Below, one piece after another: positions 35,572 through 47,442 of a stretch of 64,000 nucleotides of DNA. How positions within the stretch are numbered: the first letter of the stretch is position 1; every line of letters starts with the position of its first letter. The position numbers and the translations under genes are program-made. The stretch comes from Trematomus loennbergii (taxonomy: Eukaryota > Chordata > Actinopteri > Perciformes > Nototheniidae): assembly GCA_012861695.1 (NCBI GenBank), contig JAAOOA010000126.1:476001-540000 (forward strand). The letters run 5' to 3'. The notes under the pieces are model-generated. The model was not told where the DNA came from and searched no databases. It was given only the letters and a program-made list of their open reading frames with translations.

Positions 35572-36224
35572 ATCTGCATCGTTTCTGAAGCTGCAATGCG
35601 TTTCTCCTGATGGAAGTTTTGGACCGTTGTAGCTCGTTTGCACCTGTCGGCCACCATAAAAGGGTTCTTTATTACTATCTTCATTGCATAATCCTGTTAC
35701 ATGTAATCCATCACTCCCCAATCCTGACAGAGAGAAAGTAATCCTTTCTGTTTTAGCTCTTTGTTCACACATTCTCCCCTCTCTCTCCCGTGCTTCATTA
35801 ATTAATAACTCCATTGGTCAATTCGGGGCACGTTCACACTCAGCTTGTTCTGAGAGGTTTATTTTTTAAAACCCTGAGGCGCTTACTCCCCGATTCTCAG
35901 AGTATCAGAAGAGAACAGACACACCTTAAATTGATGAATCGATGTTTGATGATACGTGGTCAGAAGAGTAGAACACTGTAAATAATGTACAAAAAAGTTT
36001 CTTTCACATCTGTGTTTTTTTCTTTTATGCCATTTTTTTAAAAGAATTGTTTATTTCGTTTGAGAGCAATCCTGCTATAGGAACAATAAGCAATATATTT
36101 CATACATGATATCTAATAAATGGGGCGAAGCCCGCAAGCTAGTTCAGGCAGTCAACTCGAGCACTTATGCTGCATTCATAACGCCCCTTGCCACTCTACA
36201 ACCAACCAAACAGAGTCTCCTTAA
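35572..36224. other. No gene recognised
   Basis: The first 90 bp are the right half of a segment also found at 15620-15765 (split here by the hAT element). The remainder is unremarkable. Confidence 0.5.
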
Positions 36225-37421
36225 CCTGTTAAGCCCTGAGCCTGTTTTTCAGGTCTCAGGCTCGAAAATGACATTCCCAGAACAAATTACCATATCTTCA
36301 CTTCTAAAAGTGTTAAATTAATAATCTTTTTTCTCAAAGTAATGATAAACCTGTGAGTTGGATGTAGAAAAGTCAGAATCAATATAGATGATTTTTATTT
36401 TAAAGAAAATTCAGATTTTACATAGTAAAAAACTGTAAATTATAGTGTCCGTCCAAAAATATTTTTTTACTTATAGTGAAAACCACCCTTGGATGATGGG
36501 TTAGTAGACTAAAAGCTTTAGGAATCCAAAGTACAACATATAATAAGTACCCTGTATCAAGATTGATGTAAAACAAGTGACATTTGACCTTTTTAGAGAG
36601 ATTTAACCACTTCTGGGGTCATTTGGGTGGATTTTCCATATCTCTGGCCCCCTTGCTCGATTTTGATGGTTGACACCTCTTTCTGACCCTTAGAGCCAAT
36701 AGAATTGAAGGGGGAGTCCCCCACACACACGTTGTGAAGAGAAAAGGTGGGGCTTCGCGCATGTAATTTTCAATCAGAGTGAACCTATCTCTAGCTTTGA
36801 CATCTGGAAACGGAAAAGCAGTTTTAATGCTTATGGATTATCAGAAATCATTTCAAAGGGACACAGACACATTAGATTAACCTATGGATTAACTTCAGCA
36901 GCGTTTTTATCGTTTTAATGCCATTGAAGACCACTTTGGAGAGACTACAGAGCCAAGGTAAAAATGTTAGCATTTTTAGCTACCTAGTGTCACCTGTTTT
37001 GATGTCCGTTTTTGCTTATAAAGTCGCAAATACGTATAATTCAGTGATAATGTCGGTGTCAATAGATTCTGTGTCACCTCACGATGTGAATCGATGTGTT
37101 GGATGTGGTGAAAAGATAAATAATAAGGTTTTGTGAGTGATTTTTGGTGCAGTAAGGTGTTAGCATTTTTCGCTCGTTGCTAATTCAGAGGCTCAGGGTG
37201 TTTCTCAATGCGAGTAAAGCTGCTTCCGAACCACTATTTCAAGCATATGACGTCATCGAGTGCCGCCGAAGTACTGTTCCAATCTCCAGTATACTTGGAA
37301 ATCTAGCGAGCCCGGCGTACTCCGTTTGGACAAATATCGAGTGTGCACATGAGTAGACTTTGCGGCTTAAAATCCCCACAATGCTTTGCTCACGGACCAA
37401 TTTCCAAAATCTGTGGCGGAA

Positions 37422-38608
37422 ATGGCTGAAGTGAAGCAGTACACATTTAAATGTAAGTATGTAAAGTGGGGTAAAAAATGTGTTGGTAAATACGTTACTT
37501 TGATAAATTTGTTATCACCAAAAATGTGTTCTGTGAAAGTAAAGCTAGTTAATAATTAGATAGGTACATCGTGAGGTATTTATTTTCGGTACAGTTTATG
37601 TTGAAACCGTTAGAGAGAGTGGGACAATTGTTTGTTGCCGGACTGCAGTTAAGCTCCGTTTCTGTAATAAACTGGCAACAGAGTTTTTGGCCTGGTATTC
37701 ATTAATTACACACGGCATTATACTGTTGTTTCTGGTGTTTGCTCAAGGGACTAAGGAACAGACGGAGGCCTTTATACGCCTCCGTGTTGAGCTCCAGCAC
37801 CTGTTCACGGGCGGTCGGGACACGGCCGCCAGTGGTTATCGGTGAGAAGCAAGTGACATTGTTTAGGTAGTAAATATTGTTCAAGATGTAATTTAATCGC
37901 TGCTTTCTCCTTCTTATAATTTACATAGGACAATTGTGGCAAAATGGGGATTGAGGGAAGGGTAACCCACGTCCAAGCCAAAAAAAAGTGGGACAACCTC
38001 AAAATGAAGTACAAGGTGTGAGAGGTTATAGACATGATCATGTTTGTTTTTGCTGTTGTTTTATATGTTCAAATGTATTCATGTGGAACCTACTTGCAGC
38101 AGGTCACCTTGAAAAAGAGATCAATGATCTCAATGGGATTCACCTGTAATAAAGGTTTGAAATTAAAATGTATTATGTTTTCATATATTAATGCGTGTAT
38201 GTGTTTGGTCTTCACTGCTCAGGAATGCAAGTGTCCCGCCTCAGGGCAGGGCACCGAGGACGGGAAACCCACGCAGCGACTTGGGCCTGGTTTGTCCTAA
38301 TGGATGAGGCATTAGGGCAGTCTGCGGCGGTCTCGCCCCCCTGCCTGATTTCCTCCATCCAAGACGCAAATCCGGGGCCAAGCACTGCCCAGGTAGGTCA
38401 GAAAGGGCGAGAGGATGAGGAGGGAAAAGACAAGGGCGACACGGAGAGGAGAGGAGGAAGGAAAAAGAGGGAGAGAGAGGATCCCTACCTTGATCTCTTA
38501 AGGGAGGACATCCTCTACCAGAGAGAGGCAGATGAGAAGAGAGCAGCAGAGGCCCGAGAAAGGTCCGAAAAGTTTTTGGCTGTCTTGGAGCGTTTTGCCC
38601 CCAAATAA
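37422..38608 (+). pseudogene. Harbinger Myb/SANT-like DNA-binding protein
   Basis: Four candidate exons are joined by GT-AG introns: MAEVKQYTFK (37422, donor GTAAGT); TKEQTEAFIRLRVELQHLFT then GGRDTAASGYR (ends before 37841); the stretch containing VTHVQAKKKWDNLKMKYK (ends before 38018); and a final exon from 38222 through ATWAWFVLMDEALGQ to a basic/acidic coiled tail ending FLAVLERFAPK, stop at 38608. The (F)IxLRxExxxLFTG and THVQAKKKWDNLKxKYK blocks are typical of the Harbinger accessory protein, which binds the terminal repeats and carries the transposase into the nucleus. Single missing bases are apparent at 37941-37944 (A run) and near 38271, so the reading frame is broken as given. Confidence 0.75.
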
Positions 38609-39209
38609 AAAATGTGACTGAATGAAAAAGAACCTTGTTTTGACTTTGCCTCTTGTTGATATTTGTGTTTTATGCTACAATGTCCACCAATATGTGTAAA
38701 AAAGGTTTGCAGACATCAAGTATGATATATGAATACACATTTTATTATTCTGAATCATAAAGGGCTTTATTGGCAGGTATACTCACAAGTACAAGGAATT
38801 TGACTTGATGTCATGGCGCATACATTAAATATAAAACAAAAAACACAAGTACACAGATAGCGAACTATATTAACAACACTGTAAACAAATATAGATAGAT
38901 AGCAATAAAATAAAGTCAAGCAAATAAAGTCAAGCAGTCATTTACAGCTTAATAGAATGCAGTGAATTATAGAATATAACATATGAAATATGTCCAGTAA
39001 GCAATATTTGAACATTGTGTGCATTAATGTAATGCATAGAGTCTGCGTTGTGGCTGAGGTAAAGTGTCAGTGGGGGGGCCAGGCCTTATTTAAGAGGCCG
39101 GTAGCGGAGGTGAAGAAACTGTTCAGGTGGAGAGAGGTTCTGGTCCTGATGGAGCGCAGCCTCCTGCCAGAGGGTCCATCTCCCACATGTAGGCAGAATT
39201 GGTGATTTT

Positions 39210-40586
39210 ATGATGTTTTGCTGTTTATCCGCCAGGACTTTTTCAAGGCTGCAAACAGAAGGAGAAAGTGTTATGTTAGTTTAGTGGTTCTGTCCTGGAG
39301 AGATGATCATTTTACAAAATACAGTTACTGCAGTATAAGCAGATTGTGACATGGGCTTTGAGCCATGATGTTCACCTGTGCACAATAGTCATGGTCCTGT
39401 GGAGCACCAGCAAGTGCGGACACCTCGTTGGCAAGGGCCACACGCCATGCTGCTCCACTCTCACTTTCCCCACATGCACCTTCATCCGCAGCAGGTGGCT
39501 GGTTGTCCTCCAGAGCGGCGTCGTCTGGAGGTAGGTCGTCCCAACCCCGACACAGATGTTGTGTAAGATTACACATGCCGTTACAACCTGTGCACAAGGC
39601 AGAGCAAAAAAAGGACAAAACAAAGTGTGATGCATATTGTATGTGACTATGCAATTGTTAGGCATTAAGACAGTGTTAGTATAGCAGAATAAGGATATTA
39701 GGATTGTAATGAACTAATTTGCTACAGAAACATTAGAATGATTCATTACCTTGGGGACAAACTCATGATGTACTTCAAGTGTTTCTAAAAAGATGCACCT
39801 GAAGCGGGTTTTCATCACCCCAAAGGCCCGCTCAATGATTGCGCGACCCCTGGAGTGATGGCAATTAAACCGTTGTTCTGCCATGCCTCTCAGGATGAAA
39901 TACCCTGGTGGAGGGTAAGTCCCCCTAGCGTAGATGGGGCTGTTCTTCAGAATCCGTGCATCATGCACGGATCCTGGGTAACCCACAAAGATGTCCACAA
40001 AGCGTCCCTGATGGTCACAGACTCCCTGCAACACAACTGAATGGAATAGCTTCCTGTTGCAGTAGTCTGAACCATCAGGGCCACTTGGGCATTTGATACG
40101 GATGTGGCAGCCGTCAATTGCCCCAGCTGCCTTGCGAAAGGCTTTGTGGTGAGCCAACAGGGCAAAACCCTCACCAACCACCGCCAAGTCCTCCGCACGT
40201 GGGAGATGGACAAACTGGGGCAAGACGGCCACCACCTCATCCACCATCCTGTGGACAATCCGGTGGACGGACGGCAGAGGCACACCGAAGACACAGGAGA
40301 CCACTCGTAAGCGGAGCCACTGGCAATCCAAAAGAGAAACACCAGGGCCTCCAGAGTGGCCCCCCATCCGTGGTGCCTCTCCGTCTTGAGCGCCACCAAG
40401 AGCTGCTGGATGGCCTCCCTGCCCAGCCGAAAGTCAGGGCGGGTGTCCTCGTCAGCAAAAAAACGCTGGAGGACTGGCACGGTGGCATTCATACTGCAGT
40501 AATGATGGACCTGCACAACATAAAGAATAGAGGGCAGTTTCAGTTTACTTGACATTTGTTTGTTGTCAATGGTTCATTTGTTTGTA

Positions 40587-40643
<57 letters not shown>

Positions 40644-40659
40644 GTGTGTGTGTGTGTGT

Positions 40660-40736
<77 letters not shown>

Positions 40737-41239
40737 TGTGTGTGTGTGTGTTTACATGATTAAACAATCAATTTCAATGTGATTACACATTGTCTCCGCA
40801 TCGAAAACTGTTAGAACGACTATAAACATGCACAAACTATATATGCAAAATTGACACGGGACAAAAGTGTTGTTTGATTATTGTGCGGGAAGCATGGCAA
40901 TAGAAAGGGGTGTCTACCAAGGGTGATTTAAACCATCATGACAACTCACAAACTAACTATGCAGTAATTAGGGATAGTTCATTTACTTGATTCACATTAG
41001 AGAATAAAACTCGCACGGAAGGCAAGCGGCAACACTTATTAACTAGCTTGCCCATTCTCCCAACATTGAATAAAACAATACATTATTTATCCTACCCGAG
41101 CACCACGTCCTCCGCACAGGTGCCGACAGAACATCCTCCTCCTCCGAGCAGACAGACGCCGCCGACACTCCCGCTCTATCTCTTCCTCCTTCTCAATAAA
41201 CGCATGCATCGAACACGAAACCAACACAAACGTTTCCAT
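39210..41239 (-). pseudogene. Harbinger transposase (HARBI1-like DDE nuclease)
   Basis: Minus-strand exons: 41239-41096 (METFVLVSCSMHAFIEKEEE, an Arg-rich stretch), 40510-39750, 39587-39376 and 39246-39210, with GT-AG junctions. The main exon has the helix-turn-helix-like VPLPSVHRIVHRMVDEVV. The catalytic residues are all visible: first Asp in AIDGCHIRI, second Asp in YPGSVHDARILKNS, Glu in RAIIERAFGVMKTRF. Between PPPGYFILR and GMAEQRF about 25 residues, including the usual GDxGYP block, are missing in frame. Frameshifts at about 40307 (missing C/G) and 39540-39542 (CCC for CCCC) break the frame. The next exon continues VVTACVILHNICVGVG, then PPAADEGACG. A dead or defective copy. Confidence 0.85.
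40589..40752. repeat. (GT)n microsatellite inside the transposase intron
   Basis: About 160 bp of GT with three TTGTG/GGTG interruptions, between transposase exons 1 and 2. Confidence 0.95.
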
Positions 41240-41635
41240 GTTGTAAATCAGTTTTGAGTTTTCTAACAAATCGTGCTCCATTTAAGGCGGGGCCTCTCAG
41301 ATGACGCATATGACGCACACCTGCACACCTGTTAGCCTGTTCCATTCTTCGTTTTCCGAGGCTAGGAAGTATTCTTGACTCGCTTCTGAAGCAAGATGCT
41401 CGGCAGACATTTGCTACCAAGCAAGCGTACTCGCGATTGAGAAACACCCTCTGTGTTAGCATTGTGGGTTTTCTTCTGAAAAAATAATAAAAATGATCAG
41501 TTAGATGAGTTTCTTCCCGTTTCATGGAATTAAAACATTCATAGTTTATTAAATGAACATGCCCTCAGACACTGTTTCCTGCAAGATGTTGCGGCAGTGC
41601 CCCGGTACCAGGGTCTCTCGGGCTTAACAGGTTAA

Positions 41636-42239
41636 TATGCCGCTCTATTTAACCTGCCAGATCTCTCTCTATGTATTGCTTGCTGCTGCTATTGCTGCAG
41701 CTACCTCTACGTCGCTGCTGCTTGCCTGCCCCACCACCACCCAGCTTCCACCTGTAGGCTCAGGGGGTTAGTTATTTAATCATCACTCATCGTGCTATGT
41801 ATATCTGTGGAGTGATGAGACCCGAGCCTAGACGCCAAACTCAACTATATGCTGCTTCTAATAAACATGTTAAAGAAACACGTGAGTTGTCTGACTGAAA
41901 TGCAGTTTCCTGGGAATACATATTCAATGTGCTGTGAAACAACCTGGCAGCCTGTATTCCATTTATTCATGTAACCCAAGAGCGTTGTGCTGCAGTAAAT
42001 CACCTGTTGTTAATGTAAACAGTCCACAACAGCTGCACAACAATGAGGTGCTATACGTCCGCTGCATTTCCCAGAATCCCCTGCAGCAGATAGGTGTAAT
42101 AGGTGTTGGGATTGAAATGGGTTTTCCCCGAAAACCTCTTCCTCGGCTCATTACTGCTCACTGTCACCTCAGACATGCCTGTAAATTGCTCTATTTCCCC
42201 CCACAAAAAAATGATTTATTCTAGCCCAGGCACATGAAA
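41636..42239. other. No gene recognised
   Basis: Intergenic sequence without transposon ends or exons that I can identify. Confidence 0.45.
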
Positions 42240-42262
42240 ACACACACACACAACACACACAC

Positions 42263-42316
<54 letters not shown>

Positions 42317-42323
42317 ACACACA

Positions 42324-42354
<31 letters not shown>

Positions 42355-42380
42355 CACCACACACACACACACACACACAG
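42240..42380. repeat. (CA)n microsatellite
   Basis: CA tract of about 140 bp with ACCAC interruptions. Confidence 0.95.
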
Positions 42381-42786
42381 ATACTTTCTCTGTGTCCTCT
42401 GGCTTGTTATTCTCTGTCTACATAAACAAACGTCTGTCCTCCAGACGGAGACGAATCAGATGTTTATTTGTATGTCTTTGTCATCGTGTTAAGAGATACG
42501 AAGTAAAAGAAAATCTCTATATAAATACACTTTTATCGCTCTGTTAAGACTCAATCGATAATTTGCTTGATGATGATCCATGGGTGTAGATAAATGTGCT
42601 TATCAGGAAATTGGATTAAACGCTTTAAACTTCAAAACGATATTTAAAAGTCTGTCAAATCTTTGAACACAATCAATTGATCCCTCTTTGTGTCTTTGTA
42701 TTTCTATTTGAAGCATGTGACTCTGCTATTTTACATATTTTGGACTGTTTATCAGAGGTGTAAAGTAACTAAGTACATGTACTTAA

Positions 42787-43161
42787 AGGTGGGGTAGGTA
42801 ATTTTGGAGAAACCAGCTTGAGTGCGCCAGAATTTGAAAATACACAGCCGGAAAAATCTGCCACTTCCTTACAGAGCCCCTCCTCCAACACACGAACGCG
42901 CACATGACCAATGAGGGCATGAGATAAGTTTGTGCACAGATGGAAGGCTGACAGGCAGGTAGGCCATCCAGTTATTTTAGCCGGGCCGGCTCAGATGATT
43001 GGTCGTGCTTTTTACAGTACTACGGCTTCCACAGATGATATTATTTATGGATTTTTTGTCAAAGCACTTCAGATATTCATTGCTATCGGGATGTTAAGAG
43101 CATTCCATGGAATATAACAAGTGTATCTCGAGCCGGTTTCTCAAACTTACCTACCCCACCT
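42787..43161. mobile_element. Short TTAA-target MITE, AGGTGGGGTAGGTAA ends
   Basis: AGGTGGGGTAGGTAA at the left and TTACCTACCCCACCT at the right are perfect inverted ends, flanked by TTAA on both sides (42783-42786, 43162-43165). 375 bp, non-coding. Confidence 0.82.
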
Positions 43162-43178
43162 TTAAGTACTGTAGTTAA

Positions 43179-43667
43179 AGTGGACCTATCATGCTATATT
43201 TGAATAATATATTGTAGGGCCATTCCTATATAAGGTATATTTATACGTTTTCTTTTTCAAAATACCAAACAGATCATGCATTTTAGCCATGCCTCATTTC
43301 GCTCTATTTTGCTCTCCTCCACCCTGTCTTTGCATGCGCTGCAGCTGACCACGCCCCCCTGCAAAGGAGGGGCCGAGTTAGGAGCGTCGTGTTACCATGC
43401 TGTTACCATGCCACGGCAACCTCTCATTCCCCTGATAGGTGGAGAGTTGGCCATATAGGCGGAGCTCCTCTGTCCTGACGTCAGAGACATTTTCAAATCT
43501 GGATCAGTTTTTATCAGATCCGTTGCAGCCCCTTTTTTGAGATTCGGGTATGGAGGAAAATAGAGAGGGTTGTGTTTTCTGACACTTGGTGAGTTCCCTG
43601 GAACACCGGGGACACATATTCATGTAGAAAAGACGTACACAAGTGCATTTTGCATGATAGGTCCCCT
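43179..43667. mobile_element. TTAA-target MITE, AGTGGACCTATCATGC ends, complete
   Basis: It lies between TTAA 43175-43178 and TTAA 43668-43671 with ends AGTGGACCTATCATGC and GCATGATAGGTCCCCT. 489 bp. It is the complete relative of the truncated copy at 1913-2230 and of 46185-46491. Confidence 0.82.
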
Positions 43668-44110
43668 TTAAGTACAATTTTGAGGTACTTGTACTTGTAC
43701 TTTACTTGACTATTTCCATGTTATGCTACTGTGTACTTTTACTCCTCTACAGTTCAGAGGTAAATGATGTACTTTTCCTCCACTACATGTATTTAATACC
43801 TTTAGTTACTTTACAGATGTGGATGAATGATGTGAAATATAACCAAGTGTTAAATCAGACTTTAGTTCCACCTGGAGTAAATCCACAAGCTACCCTGCAG
43901 TATACAAAGTCATTCAAACTAGCTGCACCTTTACCAGCTTTGAGAACACTTTCATGATCAATCATTATAAAACATATCATATATATTATTCTGAAATGGA
44001 CCAATCTGCACAATGACTACTTTACTTAATGACATACTATAGCACCTTTTTTATATGAACTAAATGAAACATAAAGAGGACCTGCATCAGCGTTCATAGA
44101 AGTTAATATC

Positions 44111-46605
44111 TTTATTAATATTCTCTTTACAATATTGAAAAACAAAAACTGAAACATATTAATAAAATCTCTCACAGAGAAACAACAGGCCGAAACATGG
44201 GGGGGGGGGCACATTGATTACAAAAAATACGTTATGAATGAAAACAAATTACATTCAAGAAGTCTGCACAAACAACACACACAGACACACACTGTGTGTA
44301 CAACACAATACCTGTACACTATAAGGTGATTTCGCACACAGTTAATAGCAGGAATAGACATTTGACATGAACCCACAGCGATGCATTGAAGCTCCTCGCA
44401 GAAAACATCCTCAGATTTGATTAAAAATGTCATTTCGAAAAGCAATGAAATGTGTTTTCTCAGGTATATTTTGGCAATGAAACAGCCTGGTTTGGATAAG
44501 ATTTTGGTAATATAAGACTTTTGCTGATCTCCAAAGAAATATTGCTTTACATGCTTGGACGGAAAGAAATGCAGCACATTTACGACGAAAAACGGAAAGG
44601 AAATGTGATTAAAATCGTTAAAAACCACATCATTCATCCAGGTTTCACATGTGAATCCAGACTGAAGAATAAACTGCTGAGTGGCCGAATAAATCATGTG
44701 TTTGCATCATAAATGATAAAGGAATAACCCGTGCTGCGTGCTTGTTGTACTAAACGGGACTTCAGTTCATTGGAAAACACTGAGACCTCAAATTAATAAA
44801 AAATCTCCTAAAATGTAAATGTTTGCTTGTAATTCACCATTTTGCAAAATTGAAATATTTGTAATATTATTAATATTTAATACAAGCCATTATCCGTCAC
44901 CTATTTATCAATTATCCACCTTAAACAAAGCTGGGAATAATTATTCATTTACAATTTATCGATTCTTTTGTTCTCTTATATTCTATTATGTGTGTATCAA
45001 TGTACATATCTACTTATTCTCCTTGCATAGTTTCAGTTGGGTCCCCTCTGGTGCAAAATGTATATTCTAATCTTTTATTAAAAACTAAATATTAAGACAA
45101 TTATAAAAACAAATCTTAATTAAAATGAGTCGTTGCTCTAAACCTTCTATATTAAAAGGCGTCGATGGAAAGATACGGTGATATTTGATTGAGAATGTTG
45201 TGGCTATTCTCTGTCAAACAGTACATTTTATGAAATGCTTTACATATAACACATGTATTTTTACATTTGTTGCATAATGCGCAACCAGCTCCTAATCATT
45301 ACACGTATGTTTTACCATTTCAAATGGCTGCATAGACCTTTCTCTACTCCAGTCCCCTCATTCATATTCATTATGTACAGAACATGGAAACCAGCCTAAT
45401 ACTAGTTACACAAATACATCGACTAACACAACTTTACGGCTTCCATATATTTCTTTGTTACGGGATCCAGCCCCCTTCATGTTAACGGTAAACAACAGTA
45501 AGCAGTGAAATGTTTATCTTGCTCAGTGTCACCTTTAATACCTGTACATTTGAAATAGAGGGCCGACATTAGACACACGGTAAACCTTGTTGTGTGTTTT
45601 TGCAGTTGTTGTATGATTAAATCAGTTGCCCACAGCACACAGCAGAGTAGGATGTGATAAACACTGTTCATACAGCTCAGGATTGAATCACAAGGTACTG
45701 GTTTCCACAACGTTATCAATGTTTGCAGAGCTGAACATGTTGTTTTACGACGTGAAATGCAGGAGATGTAGTTTGCATTGCAGTGAGTGTTTGTGAATCA
45801 GCTTCTGAGAGTCAGATTCTCTCGTGTTGAAGCTTTAAAGAAAATCTCTTCGAAACAGTTCACAGTCAAGTCAGTAACACTGTTCACATTTTCACAGCCC
45901 TAACGAGCTCGTGAGGGCTCTCGGCGGCGCCTCTTTTTAGACAAAAGGGATGAACCTCTGCTGAACTCTCTCCGCAGAAGAATCGAGAAAAAACTCTTGT
46001 AGTAGAGACTTTGAGTCAAACAGATAAACTAGAGTCAGATCTCACAGAGTTTTTGAGTTTGAAAGCTGTTCACAAAGCTGCCTTAACATGGAGAAGCAGA
46101 ACAAATCTCCGTATATCTTCCCATATGAAAGTGAAAAGGAACTCAAATCACCCCAGAGACAAGTGTCTTCCAACATGTCCTAAAAGATCTCCTATCATGC
46201 TATTTTTAGGCACCTATAATATTATGGGTCTCAGATATATATAAAAATATCACGCATTGTTTCTGATAGCAACGTTTCTGATAGGCCCGTGGGTGTAAAG
46301 CCAGCCCACATTTCCGATATTACGTAAAATCGGCAGAAAATCTGGATCAGCTCCGTTGTTCCCCCGTTGTTAGAGATTTGGGTACGGAGGAAAAGAGAGA
46401 GGGTTGTGTTTTCTGACACTTTGTGAGTTCCCTGACACTATTAAGTGTATTTTACACATTAAACAGGGCATTTTTGCATGATAGGAGACCTTTAACGTAT
46501 CGTATCGTTAACGTGGAGAAGCAGAACATATCTCTGTATATCTTCCCTTTTTCAAGTGAAAAGACTCAAATCACCCCAGAAACAAGGGGTCTTCCACCAT
46601 ATCCT
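44111..46605 (-). other. Possible fat2 3' untranslated region
   Basis: Downstream of the fat2 stop on the minus strand there is no gene for about 2.5 kb. An AATAAA signal on that strand (44111-44116) is a candidate polyadenylation site, which would give a 2.5-kb 3'UTR. The assignment is inference from position only. The region includes a TTAA element (46185-46491) and a 100-bp duplication of the first bases after the stop codon. Confidence 0.3.
46185..46491. mobile_element. TTAA-target MITE in the fat2 3' flank
   Basis: Ends AGATCTCCTATCATGC and GCATGATAGGAGACCT, with TTAA at the right (46492-46495) and a degraded TAAA at the left. It lies between two direct copies of a 100-bp segment (46085-46184 and 46510-46608). 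Confidence 0.7.
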
Positions 46606-47116
46606 TTAAAACATGACTTCCTCACAGCTACCATAGTCGCTTTCCACCATGCTGGACCCATCGTAACTTCTCATGTTTTGTCTCGCGGGTCGAGTTTGAG
46701 GTTGCGCGGTGTTAGCTTGCGGCGGCGGGCTAACTTGCTCCGCGTACGACGGCATGGCGACGCTCAAACGCATGCTGAGTCTTTTATATCCGCCCGAAAC
46801 GTTGTCCAGACTCTGGGTTTTGTGCTGCTGAGTTGGGTAGTAGCTCATGGCCGTGTACTCGTTTGGGCATTGTGTTTTGGGCAAAGGAAGCCCGTCTGGA
46901 CCCAGGAAGTTGTCCAGGTTCTGGTTGCTGTAGCACGGAGGCAGAGGGGCGCGGCGGTCGCCTCGTTCGAGGGGAAACGGGAAGCCGCCGAATCGAGAGT
47001 TTCTACGGAGTCCATGGTGGAAGTGGAGGTGGAGTACGTGTCCTCCACGATGTCGAACTGAGGAAACTCCTGAACTGGAGCTGGGCGGCCGTAGTAGTCC
47101 GGGTCTGCAGGATAAA
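46606..47116 (-). CDS. fat2: FAT2 last exon: C-terminal cytoplasmic tail
   Basis: Behind a CTCTCTCAG acceptor the minus strand encodes VYPADPDYYGRP, EFPQFDIVEDTYSTSTST, CYSNQNLDNFLGPDGLP, NEYTAMSYYPTQ, a GGYKRLSMRLSVAMPSYA block and the terminus YDGSSMVESDYGSCEEVMF, stop TAA at 46606-46608. The YSNQNL, NEYTAxSYY, GYKxxxMRLSxAxPSYA and SDYGSCEEVMF blocks in this order are, from memory of the family, the end of FAT2 and not of FAT1 or FAT3 (which end in PDZ-type TEV/TQV) or FAT4. The tail is presumed to link this adhesion molecule to actin regulators. One base is missing in the G run 46946-46949, and restoring it joins the two frames and gives 169 codons. Without it the tail would be lost. Confidence 0.88.
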
Positions 47117-47442
47117 CTGAGAGAGGAGAGGAATATTTAGAGTTATTTATCATGATATCATCTCTAGATAGACAAGTCTGACAGATCAGCCTATTATACT
47201 GTCGTGCTTTTTAGAACATACAGCATTCTATGACATTTTATAGTATGACTTTTCATGTCATAATATATTGCGACCTTTTCATGACATTTTGTATGACTTC
47301 CATTACTTTTGATGACTTGTTTTATGACTTTTGATGGGATATTTCCTTTAATAAGCTCTGATGCAAACACATATTTATGATACAAGTGTATGAATATTAG
47401 TTTTTTACACTTTTCAATAATCTTTAGCTAGCATCACATGTC
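47117..47442. other. fat2 last intron, AT-rich start
   Basis: Includes short TATGACTTTT-type runs but no feature. The intron continues to 54262 and is occupied by arrays B, the 57-bp array and the 19-bp array. Confidence 0.5.

Larger units (their letters stand above)
37195..41450. mobile_element. PIF/Harbinger transposon with both genes
   Basis: The left end AGGGTGTTTCTCAATGCGAG and the right end TCGCGATTGAGAAACACCCT are inverted repeats with one indel. The 4,256-bp element carries the two convergent genes expected of the superfamily, a Myb/SANT-like protein (plus) and a DDE transposase (minus). Several frameshifts and an in-frame gap leave it apparently non-functional as sequenced, though some frameshifts may be base-calling errors. 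Confidence 0.88.
36225..41631. mobile_element. CCTGTTAAGCCC-family TTAA element, split by a Harbinger insertion
   Basis: It runs from CCTGTTAAGCCC to GGGCTTAACAGG between TTAA at 36221-36224 and 41632-41635. Removing the 4,256-bp Harbinger leaves 1,151 bp, the size of the intact sibling at 13049-14193. The order of insertion is therefore clear: TTAA element first, Harbinger second. Confidence 0.85.

Noticed and set aside
38195..38608. A free-standing host gene encoding a basic/acidic protein
   Set aside because: It lies inside the Harbinger terminal repeats and matches the end of the transposon's Myb-like accessory gene.
41193..41525. 110-codon minus frame spanning the Harbinger right end
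   Set aside because: It crosses the transposon boundary and overlaps the true first transposase exon in another frame.
46606..47153. FAT1, FAT3 or FAT4 as identity of the cadherin
   Set aside because: I first considered FAT4 and FAT1 (the latter because MTNR1A neighbours FAT1). One laminin-G with two EGFs before the membrane, a tail of about 285 residues and the SDYGSCEEVMF end fit FAT2 better; FAT1/FAT3 end in PDZ-type motifs and FAT4 has two laminin-G domains.
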